A stretch of 64,000 nt of DNA from an uncultured Bacteroidales bacterium. GTDB lineage: Bacteria > Bacteroidota > Bacteroidia > Bacteroidales > Muribaculaceae. The stretch's first letter is position 1; every line of letters begins with the position of its first letter. Below the pieces are notes generated by a model. The model ran no database searches, was not told the origin of the DNA, and saw nothing but the letters and a program-made list of their open reading frames with translations. Location of the stretch: assembly GCA_902800715.1 (NCBI GenBank), contig CADCFN010000002.1, forward strand, positions 186,001-250,000, read 5' to 3'. The position numbers and the translations under genes are program-made. Below, piece after piece: positions 1-8,923 of this stretch.

Positions 1-312
1 CTCGTCATCAATAGCACTTTCAGCAACGAGACAGGTTTCTACAGCTCCACGTGTCGTTTTCAAAACCGAAAACACGTTTGCGTCTGGTATGATGTCCTTA
101 ATTTGGGCATCAATATGTTGCTTGTCAATATGTTCCTGACGAACAATGAAGCTATATTTCATTTTAACGCCATTAATAGCAACACTATTAATTGCACGTT
201 GGAATAACGGAATATGATTTAATTCAATCAGTGGCTTTGGTGTGGTCCAACCGGCTTTAGCAAATCGGGAACCTTCTCCAGCCATTGGCATAACAATGTG
301 TAAGTCTCTCAT
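1..312 (-). CDS. Sugar nucleotidyltransferase-like protein, N-terminal part (truncated by window edge)
   Basis: The frame starts at ATG (310-312, minus strand) and stays open to the left edge, so only about 104 N-terminal residues are visible. The protein begins MRDLHIVMPMAGEGSRFAKA and continues with a TPKPLIEL segment. The glycine-rich G-x-G-S-R-F loop followed by K-P-L is the nucleotide-binding signature of the NTP_transferase fold, which activates sugars (or phosphocholine-type groups) as NDP derivatives. It is the fourth gene of the polysaccharide operon that begins at licD. An alternative is a nucleotidyltransferase/glycosyltransferase-like enzyme that feeds LicD. The substrate cannot be told from the N-terminus. 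Confidence 0.8.
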   Translation of the reverse strand, partial: MRDLHIVMPMAGEGSRFAKAGWTTPKPLIELNHIPLFQRAINSVAINGVKMKYSFIVRQEHIDKQHIDAQIKDIIPDANVFSVLKTTRGAVETCLVAESAIDDE

Positions 313-344
313 GTTTAGCTCTCTGAATGATTTAATAACCTGGT

Positions 345-1421
345 TTATAGATTCGCTCTAAGAAAACTAATGCTATCCTTGCGCATGCTGTCCAGTTTGG
401 AATGCACATGAGACCATTCAATACCCCTATCGGCAGGTTCTTCTGGGGCAATATCTGAAACCATACGTCCTTGCAATTCCATTTGTTCAAGAAGTCCGGC
501 TATTCGGGTATTACCTCGCTTGGGATTGCATAACGAGTAAAAATCACGGCTAAACAAGATGCTGAAAACAGTACCATGGAACGAATCAGTGATTACCATA
601 GATGCATTCTTGAGCATCGCCAGCCACTCTCCGATAGTGAGGCTTGATTTCCATCCGGCAGAAAATATGCGTACACTCAAGCCTCTTTCCTCGGCCAACT
701 GTTTGATGAAGGCCTCTTTGGCAGGTGTAATATCTAAACAATAAACAGCAAGATATGGTTCTTTGCTATCCCAATTGTGGTCAATTATATCGTTATAACC
801 TTCAGCATCCAACAATAACGTGGGGTCTAATACGCATTTTGCTTCCAGGCCGAAGTGCTCACGGCATAATTCGACGCCGCTTTCTTCCCGGACTGAGATT
901 GCATCCATCTTTTTGGCCAATGCAGCGCAGGAGGCTGTCTGTTCTTCGTTATACGTCCACTCATCTAAGCCAAATGATGCGGCATAAGCTACACGCTTTA
1001 AGGGCAGGCCGTCAGCAAATCTCAGGAACATATCCTCGATGTGTTTCCGGTTATAGCCAACACGCCAAACCTGGTCACTGCCAACAACCAAAGCCTCAAG
1101 CCGATATTTTCTCACAACACTTCGCTTGTACTCCCACATGACCTTGGTCTTGTCAATGTTCTTCTCAATGAACTGGCCGAGTAACTCTTTACGCAATGCC
1201 CCGTAGTAGCGTGTTGGTTTCGGTGGGTAGTTATGGCCTCGCATGTGTCTGTAAACGGAATAAGCGTAGTTATACAAATAATGCGGGGTTGAGTAACGCT
1301 GAAATGCGTCAATCGTGATGGGTTCATGCCCTAGGCGTTTTAGGACTTGTTGTAAAGCCCAGTTCTGTAAGATGCCGCCATAATTCATCTCAAGCGGCTG
1401 TGTGACAATACCTACACGCAT
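345..1421 (-). CDS. Polysaccharide pyruvyl transferase family protein
   Basis: About 358 residues. The N-terminus MRVGIVTQPLEMNYGG-LQNWALQ and the later segments VVGSDQVWR and TDSFHGTVFSILF are hallmarks of the polysaccharide pyruvyl transferase (WcaK/CsaB-like) family. These enzymes move pyruvate from phosphoenolpyruvate onto sugars of surface polysaccharides. I chose the ATG at 1419-1421; the open frame reaches two codons further to a TTG with no support. It lies 12 bases after the GT2 gene in the same operon. The family also includes members of unproven activity, so the ketal-pyruvate product is an inference. Confidence 0.88.
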   Translation of the reverse strand: MRVGIVTQPLEMNYGGILQNWALQQVLKRLGHEPITIDAFQRYSTPHYLYNYAYSVYRHMRGHNYPPKPTRYYGALRKELLGQFIEKNIDKTKVMWEYKRSVVRKYRLEALVVGSDQVWRVGYNRKHIEDMFLRFADGLPLKRVAYAASFGLDEWTYNEEQTASCAALAKKMDAISVREESGVELCREHFGLEAKCVLDPTLLLDAEGYNDIIDHNWDSKEPYLAVYCLDITPAKEAFIKQLAEERGLSVRIFSAGWKSSLTIGEWLAMLKNASMVITDSFHGTVFSILFSRDFYSLCNPKRGNTRIAGLLEQMELQGRMVSDIAPEEPADRGIEWSHVHSKLDSMRKDSISFLRANL

Positions 1422-1433
1422 ACTCAAGAAAGC

Positions 1434-2411
1434 TTATCGGCGCAAAAAGCCATACATGAACTTTATCACGAAAGAGTACAACCATGGTGCATGATAAAAG
1501 CATAGGAATCGCAGTTTACGCATTCCACTCAATTCGCTTTTCATCAGTTGGTCTTTCGTCTTTTTATAAATCTCAGAAGCACATTGCTTGGCTTCAGGAT
1601 AATATTCCGTATTCTTAGCTGCATATCTGACCCCTAAAAGCATTGAGTACATGGCTTTTAGACATTGGGCTTCATATGCGGGCTTGTCTTTGGGCATTTC
1701 CTGTAAACACAGGTAATAAGACCTGATACGGTCAATATAGGTCGGATTCACACCGCTATGTGTCATCGAGTCCACATGCTGGATATAGTAATAGAGTTCT
1801 GTATCAACGATAATGCCTTGGCGGGTTCTCAAGAACATGCGGTTATTCCATTCAAAATCTTCGCCTCCTGTCTTCTTGAAATATATGCCATCAACAAGAG
1901 AGCGTTTTATCAGTTTATTCCATAGCACATGATATTGGAATGCAGCACGGCTCACATCGAGGAGTCTGCGAATGCAGTAACTCTGGTTGACTACTCTGCG
2001 TGACGATGTGTCAATGTTCTGGTTGGATATTCTTTCTTGATATTCATCCTCCTTGACCCGAACGCCATTAATCATTGCGAAATCATAGTCTCCACTCTCA
2101 ATGGCTTCTACTAAAACTTCCATCATTCGTGGATGAATCACATCGTCTCCATCAACAAACATGATGTAATCGCCTTTTGCAGCGCGAAGTCCGCTATTCC
2201 TGGCTTCAGATACCCCTGCGTTGGATTTGTGTATGACCCGCATGCGTGTATCTTTCGCGGCGTATTCGTCACAAATCAATCCCGAGCCATCAATAGAGCC
2301 GTCATCAACCAATATGACCTCAAAATCTTTGTATGTGGATGCCAAGATGCTCTCAAGACATGCGCTGAGAAACATTTCAACATTGTAAATTGGAACAATA
2401 ACCGAGATCAT
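1434..2411 (-). CDS. Family 2 glycosyltransferase
   Basis: This 325-residue protein has a GT-A fold N-terminus: MISVIVPIYNVE, then VDDGS near residues 35-39 and the metal-binding DGDD near 87-90. These are standard GT2 motifs for nucleotide-sugar binding. The C-terminal third is basic and may contact the membrane. It presumably adds a sugar to a growing O-antigen or capsule repeat unit on the cytoplasmic face. It sits between licD and the pyruvyl transferase gene with short gaps, consistent with one operon. Donor and acceptor sugars are unknown. Confidence 0.92.
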   Translation of the reverse strand: MISVIVPIYNVEMFLSACLESILASTYKDFEVILVDDGSIDGSGLICDEYAAKDTRMRVIHKSNAGVSEARNSGLRAAKGDYIMFVDGDDVIHPRMMEVLVEAIESGDYDFAMINGVRVKEDEYQERISNQNIDTSSRRVVNQSYCIRRLLDVSRAAFQYHVLWNKLIKRSLVDGIYFKKTGGEDFEWNNRMFLRTRQGIIVDTELYYYIQHVDSMTHSGVNPTYIDRIRSYYLCLQEMPKDKPAYEAQCLKAMYSMLLGVRYAAKNTEYYPEAKQCASEIYKKTKDQLMKSELSGMRKLRFLCFYHAPWLYSFVIKFMYGFLRR

Positions 2412-2464
2412 TTTTAGTTGATGAATCTAATGGAAATCTATACTTGATAGATATGATTTGCTTC

Positions 2465-3475
2465 TTATCTGGATTTTCTAAGTGGTTTTACGAAGTAGTA
2501 GTTTATGAATTTTAAATATTCTTTCAGTCCGCTTACTGTATTTCCGGACTCTTCACACAACCTCTTGTATAAGCTTTTGTCGTTTAGCGTTTCCTTATAG
2601 GAGCGGTTTACGTCAAAATACACAACTGTGTGTACATTCCCACCTTGTTTTGGCGTCATGTAGTCACCGAAACATTCCGTTAATAATGCATCATAAGCCA
2701 CGGGTGCTTGAAAACAGAAATTCTCGAAAGAAACATCTTGAGTATCTTCATACCAGCAACGTGGACGATATCGGGGATTTTGGTAGGTGATATTTGCGAC
2801 ATATTCAGTTCGCTCATCACATTTGGCCTGATTTTCAAGACGTTGATACTCTTCAACCACCGTTCCATAGCGCTTTTTAAAAATCAAATACCTTGTCATT
2901 CGGGCAAAATAATTGATTGTAAAGCTAAATCTCGGCGGGTTGGCTAGCGTGAAAATGTGATAGAAGAAGTCTCTGCTTTTTCGTCCGTAGAATAGCATTC
3001 GTTCTTTACTCAGTTCGCTAGAAGGAATGTTATCAAATACGAAAATATCGATGAAAACGCCCAGGTTGGAAGAGCATTTGTTACCGATATTGTATTTCAT
3101 TAAGCAGGTGGTGTCTGACCTGCGCAACTTGGGCACATAGTCGTCATATCCATTATCGGTCAGTTGGTTCTGAAGAAAGTAAGGCTCCTTGAATTCCTGA
3201 CTGGCAACAGACAACAACTTATCGTAATCTTCACGCAGCATAGATACGTCAATATCGTCATCCCAGGGTATATAACCTTTGTGGCGAATCGCGCCCAACA
3301 ATGTGCCGAAGTCTAAGATGTATTTTATGCCATGTTTACGGCAAACGCGATCTAATTCGTAGAGCAAATCCAGTTGAACTGCCCATAGCGATTTCATCTC
3401 TGCACTAACAAGATAGCCATCCCTTTCTTCCTCAAGGAAGAATGATTCGGGTAATTTAATATTCAGTTCAACCAT
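2465..3475 (-). CDS. LicD family phosphotransferase
   Basis: This 336-residue protein carries the LicD signature near residues 55-77: DFGTLLGAIRHKGYIPWDDD. Its acidic cluster binds metal in this nucleotidyltransferase-fold family. LicD proteins transfer phosphocholine or related phospho-groups onto cell-surface glycans. In a Bacteroidales polysaccharide operon the donor could be phosphocholine or another phospho-substituent. It is the first gene after the promoter at 3849-3880, separated from it by a leader of about 365 bases. The start is the ATG at 3473-3475. Confidence 0.92.
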   Translation of the reverse strand: MVELNIKLPESFFLEEERDGYLVSAEMKSLWAVQLDLLYELDRVCRKHGIKYILDFGTLLGAIRHKGYIPWDDDIDVSMLREDYDKLLSVASQEFKEPYFLQNQLTDNGYDDYVPKLRRSDTTCLMKYNIGNKCSSNLGVFIDIFVFDNIPSSELSKERMLFYGRKSRDFFYHIFTLANPPRFSFTINYFARMTRYLIFKKRYGTVVEEYQRLENQAKCDERTEYVANITYQNPRYRPRCWYEDTQDVSFENFCFQAPVAYDALLTECFGDYMTPKQGGNVHTVVYFDVNRSYKETLNDKSLYKRLCEESGNTVSGLKEYLKFINYYFVKPLRKSR

Positions 3476-3848
3476 GATTAGTGAGGCGGTTATTAAATTG
3501 ATTTCTAGGCAGCAATAAACTGTAGCGATTATGATTATTACCGATGGCTATTCGTGTATAATTTTTATTGAAAGCACCCAGTTTTTATCAAAAAATAGCA
3601 AAATACTATATTCGATCAGCTATTCCTCCGCCATTTGCCCGGAAATGAATCTCCTGTTAATACCTTTTGTGCTTTGGACATGTGAAAAGGGTCACCGGTT
3701 CTTGTGGAACTGGCGCTAATTAGCATCGCGGGCAAAGCTGCAGACACTATCTCAGTAGTCATTATCAGCAAGTTACCTGTATTATGTCTTTCTAAGCATT
3801 GTTCTAAGGCCCGTATTAATAAGCGCTTTCTGAACAATATTCAACCTG
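3476..3848 (-). other. Long untranslated leader of the polysaccharide operon
   Basis: About 365 bases lie between the minus-strand promoter at 3849-3880 and the licD start. A 73-codon frame occurs (3616-3837), but it opens at TTG, has no recognisable domain and looks fortuitous. A weak hairpin with GGTTC/GAACC arms lies near 3700-3718. Leaders of this length in Bacteroidales capsule loci are known targets of NusG-like antiterminators, but no upxY-like gene is in view. Confidence 0.5.
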
Positions 3849-3880
3849 CAAAGTTAATGATTTTATCTCACTTGAACAAA
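3849..3880 (-). promoter_or_regulatory. Promoter of the licD polysaccharide operon
   Basis: Read on the minus strand, TTTG (3880-3877) is followed after 20 bases by TAACTTTG (3856-3849). This is an exact fit to the Bacteroidetes sigma-ABfr consensus TTTG, 19-21 bp, TAnnTTTG. The next coding start on that strand is licD at 3475. Confidence 0.7.
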
Positions 3881-3994
3881 TAAAAAGCCTTTTTTGCTGG
3901 AATTTACCAGGCAATAATGCGACTCAAATGAATCGCACGAAAAAAACATGAAGTAATTTCACTTTGTATTTCAAATTTTTATTCAAATAATCAG

Positions 3995-4210
3995 ATGGTG
4001 AAATTGTCCTTATCGCCCTATAATCCTATGCCATGGTTCAATGGTTGCTTTGTTATGGTTATCAATGGCGCAATAGTGTTGATGCTGATAATGGCTTTAG
4101 CTTCGACCTGGAGCGATTTGGTCATTAAAACCTATTACCAGATTATAACAAATGATATGTTCATCATCTTATTTGCGACAATGACGGTTGTTGTGTTGTT
4201 TTTAACTTAA
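3995..4210 (+). CDS. Possible small membrane protein (uncertain)
   Basis: This open frame of 71 codons starts at ATG and encodes two hydrophobic stretches, near residues 15-40 and 54-71, so it could be a small two-pass membrane protein. I do not recognise it. No canonical promoter lies directly upstream, and its neighbours are non-coding, so it may be fortuitous. The region 4211-4369 after it holds nothing I can interpret. Confidence 0.22.
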   Translation: MVKLSLSPYNPMPWFNGCFVMVINGAIVLMLIMALASTWSDLVIKTYYQIITNDMFIILFATMTVVVLFLT

Positions 4211-4369
4211 CTTGTTGATAATAATTGAGATAACAATATAAACCTATAGTACTTTCGAGGCTGTCGCCAAAATCCAGAAATGAAGCTGATTATTGGCGGG
4301 CCGCAAGCTTTCAGATTGCATTACGAAGGACTCCTCTAACCCATCAACGCGTTATCTAACCGTAATAAA

Positions 4370-4405
4370 AGCATCCATCGCATTCTTCATGATGCGATAG
4401 ATGCT
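4370..4405 (-). terminator. Probable terminator of the small secreted protein gene
   Basis: Fourteen-base arms (4370-4383 and 4392-4405, one mismatch) enclose an 8-base loop. On the minus strand the stem is followed directly by TTTTATTA, so it fits termination of the gene ending at 4515. Confidence 0.6.
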
Positions 4406-4514
4406 GTTGCGTTTTTGTTGCAATGGTGTGCGCTAATTTTATGCACGCAAATAGAAATAAAATACTAATTTGGTGCGCCGTTATGTTTTAGCAAAAAAAT
4501 GCTAATTGTTCGAT

Positions 4515-4964
4515 TTACTCGGGATTGGTTGTGATCTCGTAAATAACCTTGGCGTTCTCGGCAATAGTCTCAATGGGCGAACCTGCTGGAATTACGATTT
4601 CAGTCGAGGCAATGTCAGGATTGGCATATTGGTCTATAATGTTGCCGTCCTCTCCATAGACTGACACCTGTATTATATTAACATTATTCCAATCATTGGT
4701 GAATTTATAAAGTGTCAGTTTATAGGCAACAGTCTTGTCATATTCGCGCTCTTGAGTATATTCGGCGCGGCTCTCGGGTGTGATATACGAATTGCGAACC
4801 CAAACCAGATAGCTTACTCCATTATCGGTTGTGGTAATATCGGGATTTACAGCAATAGTCTCGCCTCCGTTTGACAAAACGTCAAACCATTCTGTAGCAT
4901 GAGCTGATGGGGAAACAAACATCAACGCCATGAGCGTCATGATAGTCAATAAAAATTTTCTCAT
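4515..4964 (-). CDS. Small secreted protein of unknown function
   Basis: About 149 residues from the ATG at 4962-4964. The N-terminus MRKFLLTIMTLMALMFVSPS followed by AHAT is a good signal peptide with an A-x-A cleavage site. The mature part is acidic, beta-rich in appearance, and has no domain I recognise. The open frame extends 36 codons further upstream, but that extension covers the -7 box at 4996-5003, so I reject it. The gene is monocistronic, with its own promoter element and a terminator at 4370-4405. Confidence 0.7.
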   Translation of the reverse strand: MRKFLLTIMTLMALMFVSPSAHATEWFDVLSNGGETIAVNPDITTTDNGVSYLVWVRNSYITPESRAEYTQEREYDKTVAYKLTLYKFTNDWNNVNIIQVSVYGEDGNIIDQYANPDIASTEIVIPAGSPIETIAENAKVIYEITTNPE

Positions 4965-4995
4965 CTTCAGTCTATTTAAATTTAATAAGATGCGG

Positions 4996-5003
4996 CAAAA
5001 GTA
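4996..5003 (-). promoter_or_regulatory. -7 box for the small secreted protein gene
   Basis: Minus-strand TACTTTTG fits TAnnTTTG exactly, about 32 bases before the ATG at 4964. No TTTG lies at the usual spacing upstream, so only the -7 half is supported. Confidence 0.5.
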
Positions 5004-5063
5004 CATAAAAAAGTATGATTTTCCATTAATTGAATCAAATAATTGTTTTTTTTGTCTAAAAAA

Positions 5064-5095
5064 TTTGCACAAATCGAATCAAGGTTATAATTTTG
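5064..5095 (+). promoter_or_regulatory. Canonical promoter upstream of a short transcript
   Basis: TTTG (5064-5067), a 20-base spacer and TAATTTTG (5088-5095) match the Bacteroidetes promoter exactly. The first strong hairpin with a T-run follows only about 30 bases after the expected start of transcription. Confidence 0.65.
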
Positions 5096-5101
5096 CAGCA
5101 A

Positions 5102-5157
5102 TATGATACTTTTTTCCTAGCAAGGCAGCTTCGTCGTGAGACGAGGCGCTTTTTTTA
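5102..5157 (+). ncRNA. Candidate small RNA of about 55 nt with intrinsic terminator
   Basis: Transcription from the promoter at 5064-5095 should begin near 5102. An 8-bp stem (5128-5135 with 5140-5147, GTGA loop) is followed by seven T residues (5150-5156), a textbook intrinsic terminator. No reading frame of useful length lies between. It could be a free small RNA, or an attenuated leader of the phosphohexomutase gene 240 bases downstream. The latter is less likely because that gene has its own promoter at 5314-5344. The boundaries are inferred. Confidence 0.45.
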
Positions 5158-5313
5158 TGTAACCTCATAATTGATAGAAATTCTTACCAGAACACGGGCT
5201 TCTCTAGCAAATCGCTATGCTTCACGATGATGTGGCATTAGCGTGGATGTAACACAAAAACAGATAGAATAGCACATAAAAACTCCTCTTTTTCGCCAAA
5301 AGTAAGATTTTAT
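5158..5313. other. Intergenic region without recognised features
   Basis: Between the candidate RNA terminator and the phosphohexomutase promoter I see no convincing gene. A 70-codon minus-strand frame (5222-5434) crosses the real start of the next gene and has no family signature. Confidence 0.5.
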
Positions 5314-5344
5314 TTTGGCAATTGGGGATTTTAGTGTATCTTTG
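5314..5344 (+). promoter_or_regulatory. Promoter of the phosphohexomutase gene
   Basis: TTTG (5314-5317), 19 bases, then TATCTTTG (5337-5344), an exact consensus. It lies about 50 bases before the ATG at 5398. Confidence 0.75.
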
Positions 5345-5397
5345 GCAGTTTAATAAGATAAAACAATGTAACATCAACCTTATAAACCGAACCAAGT

Positions 5398-7149
5398 ATG
5401 TACGACGAGAAATTATTACAGGAAGTGACCGCAAAGGCCCAGACGTGGCTTAGTGAGAGTTATGACGAGCAGACGAGAGCTGAAGTTCAAGCCATGCTCG
5501 ACAACGAGGACAAAACCGAACTGGTAGAGTCGTTCTACAAAACGCTCGAATTCGGTACCGGTGGCCTGCGTGGCATCATGGGTGCCGGCTGTAACCGCAT
5601 GAACATCTACACGGTGGGCAGCGCCACACAAGGCCTGGCCAACTACCTTAACGAAGCCTTCAAGGACCTGGACCAGATTTCGGTGGTTGTGGGTCATGAC
5701 GTGCGCAACAACAGTCGCCTGTTTGCCGAGACCGTTGCCAACATCTTCAGCGCCAACGGCATCAAGGTGTATCTGTTTGAGGGTCCCCGCCCCACTCCCG
5801 AGGTGAGCTATGCCATCCGTCGCCTGGGGTGTCAGAGCGGTGTGAACATCACAGCCTCGCACAATCCCAAGATTTACAACGGCTACAAGGCCTACTGGGA
5901 TGACGGTGCCCAGGTGATTGCTCCCCATGACGTGAACATCATCAATTACGTCAATGCCATCAAGGACGTCAGCGAAATCAAGTTTAAAGGAAATCCTGAC
6001 TTGATTCAGATTATCGGTGAGGACGTGGACGGTCCCTACATCGAGGAAATCCACACCCTGTCGCTGAGCCCTGATGTGTGCAAGCGCCATCACGACCTGA
6101 AGATTGTTTATACCCCTATCCATGGCGTAGGACGTTACATCATCCCCCGCTCAATCGAGCGTTGGGGATTTGACAACATTATCCACGTTCCCGAACAGGA
6201 CGTAATGAGTGGCGACTTCCCCACTGTTGATTCCCCCAACCCCGAGATGCCCAGCGCTATGGCCATGGCTATCAAGAAGGCCGAGGAAGTGGATGCCGAC
6301 GTGGTACTTGCAAGTGACCCCGACGCCGACCGCATCGGCTTGGTTATCAAGAATACCAAGGGTAAATATGAGCTCGTGAACGGTAACCAGATCCAAATCA
6401 TCTTCCTCTACTACCTGATGGTGCGCAACCGTGAGTTGGGCCGCTTGACCGGCGACGAGTACATCGTCAAGACCATCGTTACCAGCGAGACCATCGCCAA
6501 GATTGCCCGTAAGGAAAACATCAAGATGTTTGACTGTTTCACCGGCTTCAAGTGGATCGCTACCGTGATGCGCGAGATGGAAGGCAAGGGACGCTATCTG
6601 GGCGGTGGCGAGGAGAGCTACGGCTTCCTGCCCGAGACGTTCGTTCGTGACAAGGACGCTGTATCGTCCATCCCCCTGATGTGCGAGATTGCTGCATGGG
6701 CCAAGGACAAGGGCATGACTCTCAACGACCTGTTCATCGACCTGTATATCCACTACGGCTACAGCAAGGAGCGCGGCATTAGCGTCGTTCGCCCTGGCAA
6801 GACCGGTGCCGACGAGATTGCCCAGATGATGGTCAACTTCCGCGAGAACCCGCAGCAGACCATTGATGGCTCGCCCGTAGTGCTCATCAAAGACTTCCAG
6901 AAACTTGAGCAGCGCGACATGCGCACCGGCGAGGTGACCAAACTCGTCATGCCCGCCACTAGCAACGTGCTGCAGTACTACACCGAGGACGGCACCAAGG
7001 TATCTATCCGGCCCTCGGGCACCGAGCCCAAAATCAAGTTCTACATCGAGGCACATGACACCCTCGACAAGAAGGAGAATTACGACGCCAAGAACGAGTG
7101 GGCTGATGCCAAAATTGACCGTATCTGTGAGTCCTTGGGAATTGCATAA
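5398..7149 (+). CDS. Phosphoglucomutase/phosphomannomutase family phosphohexomutase
   Basis: This 583-residue enzyme interconverts hexose 1- and 6-phosphates, linking glycolysis to sugar-nucleotide synthesis in the cytoplasm. All four family signatures are present: the phosphoserine loop TASHNP (Ser near 154), the magnesium loop DPDADR (307-312), the sugar-binding GGGEESYG (402-409) and the phosphate-binding RPSGTEPK near 543-550. Length and motifs fit the large alpha-phosphohexomutase type with an extra N-terminal helix region. Whether it prefers glucose or mannose cannot be told from sequence. It has its own promoter, and two MFS transporter genes follow on the same strand. Confidence 0.95.
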   Translation: MYDEKLLQEVTAKAQTWLSESYDEQTRAEVQAMLDNEDKTELVESFYKTLEFGTGGLRGIMGAGCNRMNIYTVGSATQGLANYLNEAFKDLDQISVVVGHDVRNNSRLFAETVANIFSANGIKVYLFEGPRPTPEVSYAIRRLGCQSGVNITASHNPKIYNGYKAYWDDGAQVIAPHDVNIINYVNAIKDVSEIKFKGNPDLIQIIGEDVDGPYIEEIHTLSLSPDVCKRHHDLKIVYTPIHGVGRYIIPRSIERWGFDNIIHVPEQDVMSGDFPTVDSPNPEMPSAMAMAIKKAEEVDADVVLASDPDADRIGLVIKNTKGKYELVNGNQIQIIFLYYLMVRNRELGRLTGDEYIVKTIVTSETIAKIARKENIKMFDCFTGFKWIATVMREMEGKGRYLGGGEESYGFLPETFVRDKDAVSSIPLMCEIAAWAKDKGMTLNDLFIDLYIHYGYSKERGISVVRPGKTGADEIAQMMVNFRENPQQTIDGSPVVLIKDFQKLEQRDMRTGEVTKLVMPATSNVLQYYTEDGTKVSIRPSGTEPKIKFYIEAHDTLDKKENYDAKNEWADAKIDRICESLGIA

Positions 7150-7201
7150 TTAGAAACCATTAATATCAACCAATAACAAACAATTTTAAAAACAACATTT
7201 T

Positions 7202-8836
7202 ATGTCAGAAAAGATTCAGACTTTAAGAGACTCTGCTGCAATGCGCTGGACAGCGCTTCTGTTGCTCGCATTGGGCATGTTCTGCAGCTACATTTTTATG
7301 GACATCCTGTCGCCCATCAAGGACCTGCTGGAGTCATCTCCTAACCTTGCATGGAGTTCAACGGCATTCGGTACCGAGGAGAGCGCCGAGGTGTTCCTCA
7401 ACGTGTTTGTATTCTTCCTGATTTTTGCTGGTATCATTCTCGACAAGATGGGCGTGCGCTTTACGGCCGTTTTATCGGGTGCTGTGATGCTTGTTGGTGC
7501 TATCATTAAGTGGTATGCCGTGACCGACAGTTTTATCGGTACCGGTCTTGAGACCTGGTTCACCAACAACCTGAACTACATCCCCTTGTTCGATGAGCTG
7601 GGAGTATCGCCTTTCTATAATGGCATGCCCGCCAGTGCTAAGCTTGCAGCTTGCGGCTTCATGCTCTTTGGCTGCGGTGTCGAGATGGCAGGTATCACTG
7701 TTAGCCGTGGTATCGTGAAGTGGTTCAAGGGCCGTGAGATGGCATTGGCAATGGGTAGCGAGATGGCATTGGCCCGCTTGGGTGTTGCCACCTGTATGAT
7801 CTTCTCGCCCTACTTCGCTAAGTTGGGCGGCAATATCAGTGTTAGCCGCGCTGTTGCCTTCGGTGTAGTACTGATGTGCATTGCCCTGATCATGTTCATC
7901 GTTTACTTCTTCATGGACAGCAAGCTTGACAAGCAGACTGGTGAAGCCGAGGAGAAGGACGACCCGTTCAAGGTGAGCGACATTGGCAAGATTTTGACCA
8001 ACAAGGGTTTCTGGCTGGTATCACTTCTGTGTGTACTCTACTACAGCGCCATCTTCCCCTTCCAGAAGTATGCCGTTAATATGCTGCAGTGCAACCTCAC
8101 GCTCGTTGAGCCTGCCGAGGGTTCTTTCTGGGCTGGAGACTCAGTTGCCATCTGGCAATACATCATCATGATCATCGTTGCTGCCACTGCCTTCATTAGC
8201 AACTTCATGAAGAAGAACAAGAACGCCAAGTATGGTCTGCTCTGCGTGTCGGTTATCGCACTGATTTGTTACTGCTACATGGGTTACATGCGCCAGAGCG
8301 CCGAGAGCGTGTTTGCCGTATTCCCCCTGTTAGCAGTGGGTATTACCCCTATTTTGGGCAACTATGTTGACTATAAGGGTAAAGCTGCATCGATGCTTGT
8401 GTTGGGCTCGTTGCTTCTGATCATTTGCCACTTGACCTTTGCCTTCATCCTGCCCATGTTCAAGGGTAACACAACTGGCGGCATTATCATTGCCTATATC
8501 ACCATCCTTGTTCTGGGAGCTTCGTTCTCGCTCGTTCCCGCCGCGCTGTGGCCCAGTGTTCCCAAGCTGGTGGACTCCAAGATTATCGGTAGCGCTTACG
8601 CCCTGATTTTCTGGATTCAGAACATCGGTCTGTGGCTCTTCCCCTTGGCTATCGGCAAGGTACTCGACAACACCAACCCCGGTGTTACCGACCCAACCCA
8701 GTACAACTACACCTGGCCCCTCGTGATGCTCGCATGCCTGGGCGTTGCCGCACTGCTCATTGGTCTGTACCTCAAGGTCGTTAACCGCCAGAAGAACCTT
8801 GGTCTTGAAGATCCCAATATCAAGCCTGAGGCATAA
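7202..8836 (+). CDS. MFS transporter
   Basis: This 544-residue integral membrane protein has about 12 hydrophobic segments. The segment GIILDKMGVRF (near residue 79) matches the loop 2-3 motif of the major facilitator superfamily. A hydrophilic central loop with many Lys, Glu and Asp near residues 235-262 separates two halves. The substrate is unknown. It lies 52 bases after the phosphohexomutase gene and is a clear paralogue of the next gene: both share VAKEMS/MDILS-type starts, the GIILDKMGVRF loop and a FSLVPAALWP / FSLLPAALWP segment. It is longer than its neighbour because of extra loops near residues 100-150 and 300-330. Confidence 0.9.
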   Translation: MSEKIQTLRDSAAMRWTALLLLALGMFCSYIFMDILSPIKDLLESSPNLAWSSTAFGTEESAEVFLNVFVFFLIFAGIILDKMGVRFTAVLSGAVMLVGAIIKWYAVTDSFIGTGLETWFTNNLNYIPLFDELGVSPFYNGMPASAKLAACGFMLFGCGVEMAGITVSRGIVKWFKGREMALAMGSEMALARLGVATCMIFSPYFAKLGGNISVSRAVAFGVVLMCIALIMFIVYFFMDSKLDKQTGEAEEKDDPFKVSDIGKILTNKGFWLVSLLCVLYYSAIFPFQKYAVNMLQCNLTLVEPAEGSFWAGDSVAIWQYIIMIIVAATAFISNFMKKNKNAKYGLLCVSVIALICYCYMGYMRQSAESVFAVFPLLAVGITPILGNYVDYKGKAASMLVLGSLLLIICHLTFAFILPMFKGNTTGGIIIAYITILVLGASFSLVPAALWPSVPKLVDSKIIGSAYALIFWIQNIGLWLFPLAIGKVLDNTNPGVTDPTQYNYTWPLVMLACLGVAALLIGLYLKVVNRQKNLGLEDPNIKPEA

Positions 8837-8871
8837 TCTGCTGTCAGCTATTAGAAATTAATAAGGACTTT

Positions 8872-8905
8872 AGGGACCTTAAGGACATTAGACTTTAAGG
8901 TCCCT
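8872..8905. terminator. Intercistronic hairpin between paralogous MFS genes
   Basis: Arms of 11 bases pair perfectly (8872-8882 with 8895-8905) around a 12-base loop. The sequence after the stem (ATTATTT) is only weakly T-rich. It may act as a terminator or as a stem protecting the upstream transcript, and it ends 19 bases before the next ATG. Confidence 0.5.
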
Positions 8906-8923
8906 ATTATTTAACTGAAACAC

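Noticed and set aside
3616..3837. 73-codon frame in the polysaccharide leader, starting near the expected transcription start
   Set aside because: It begins with TTG, has mixed low-complexity composition and no family match. A leader peptide is possible but not supported.
6151..7056. 301-codon open frame on the minus strand
   Set aside because: It is antisense to the phosphohexomutase gene, which has all family motifs. The antisense translation has no recognisable domain and is rich in Val, Leu, Gly and His, as expected of a shadow frame.
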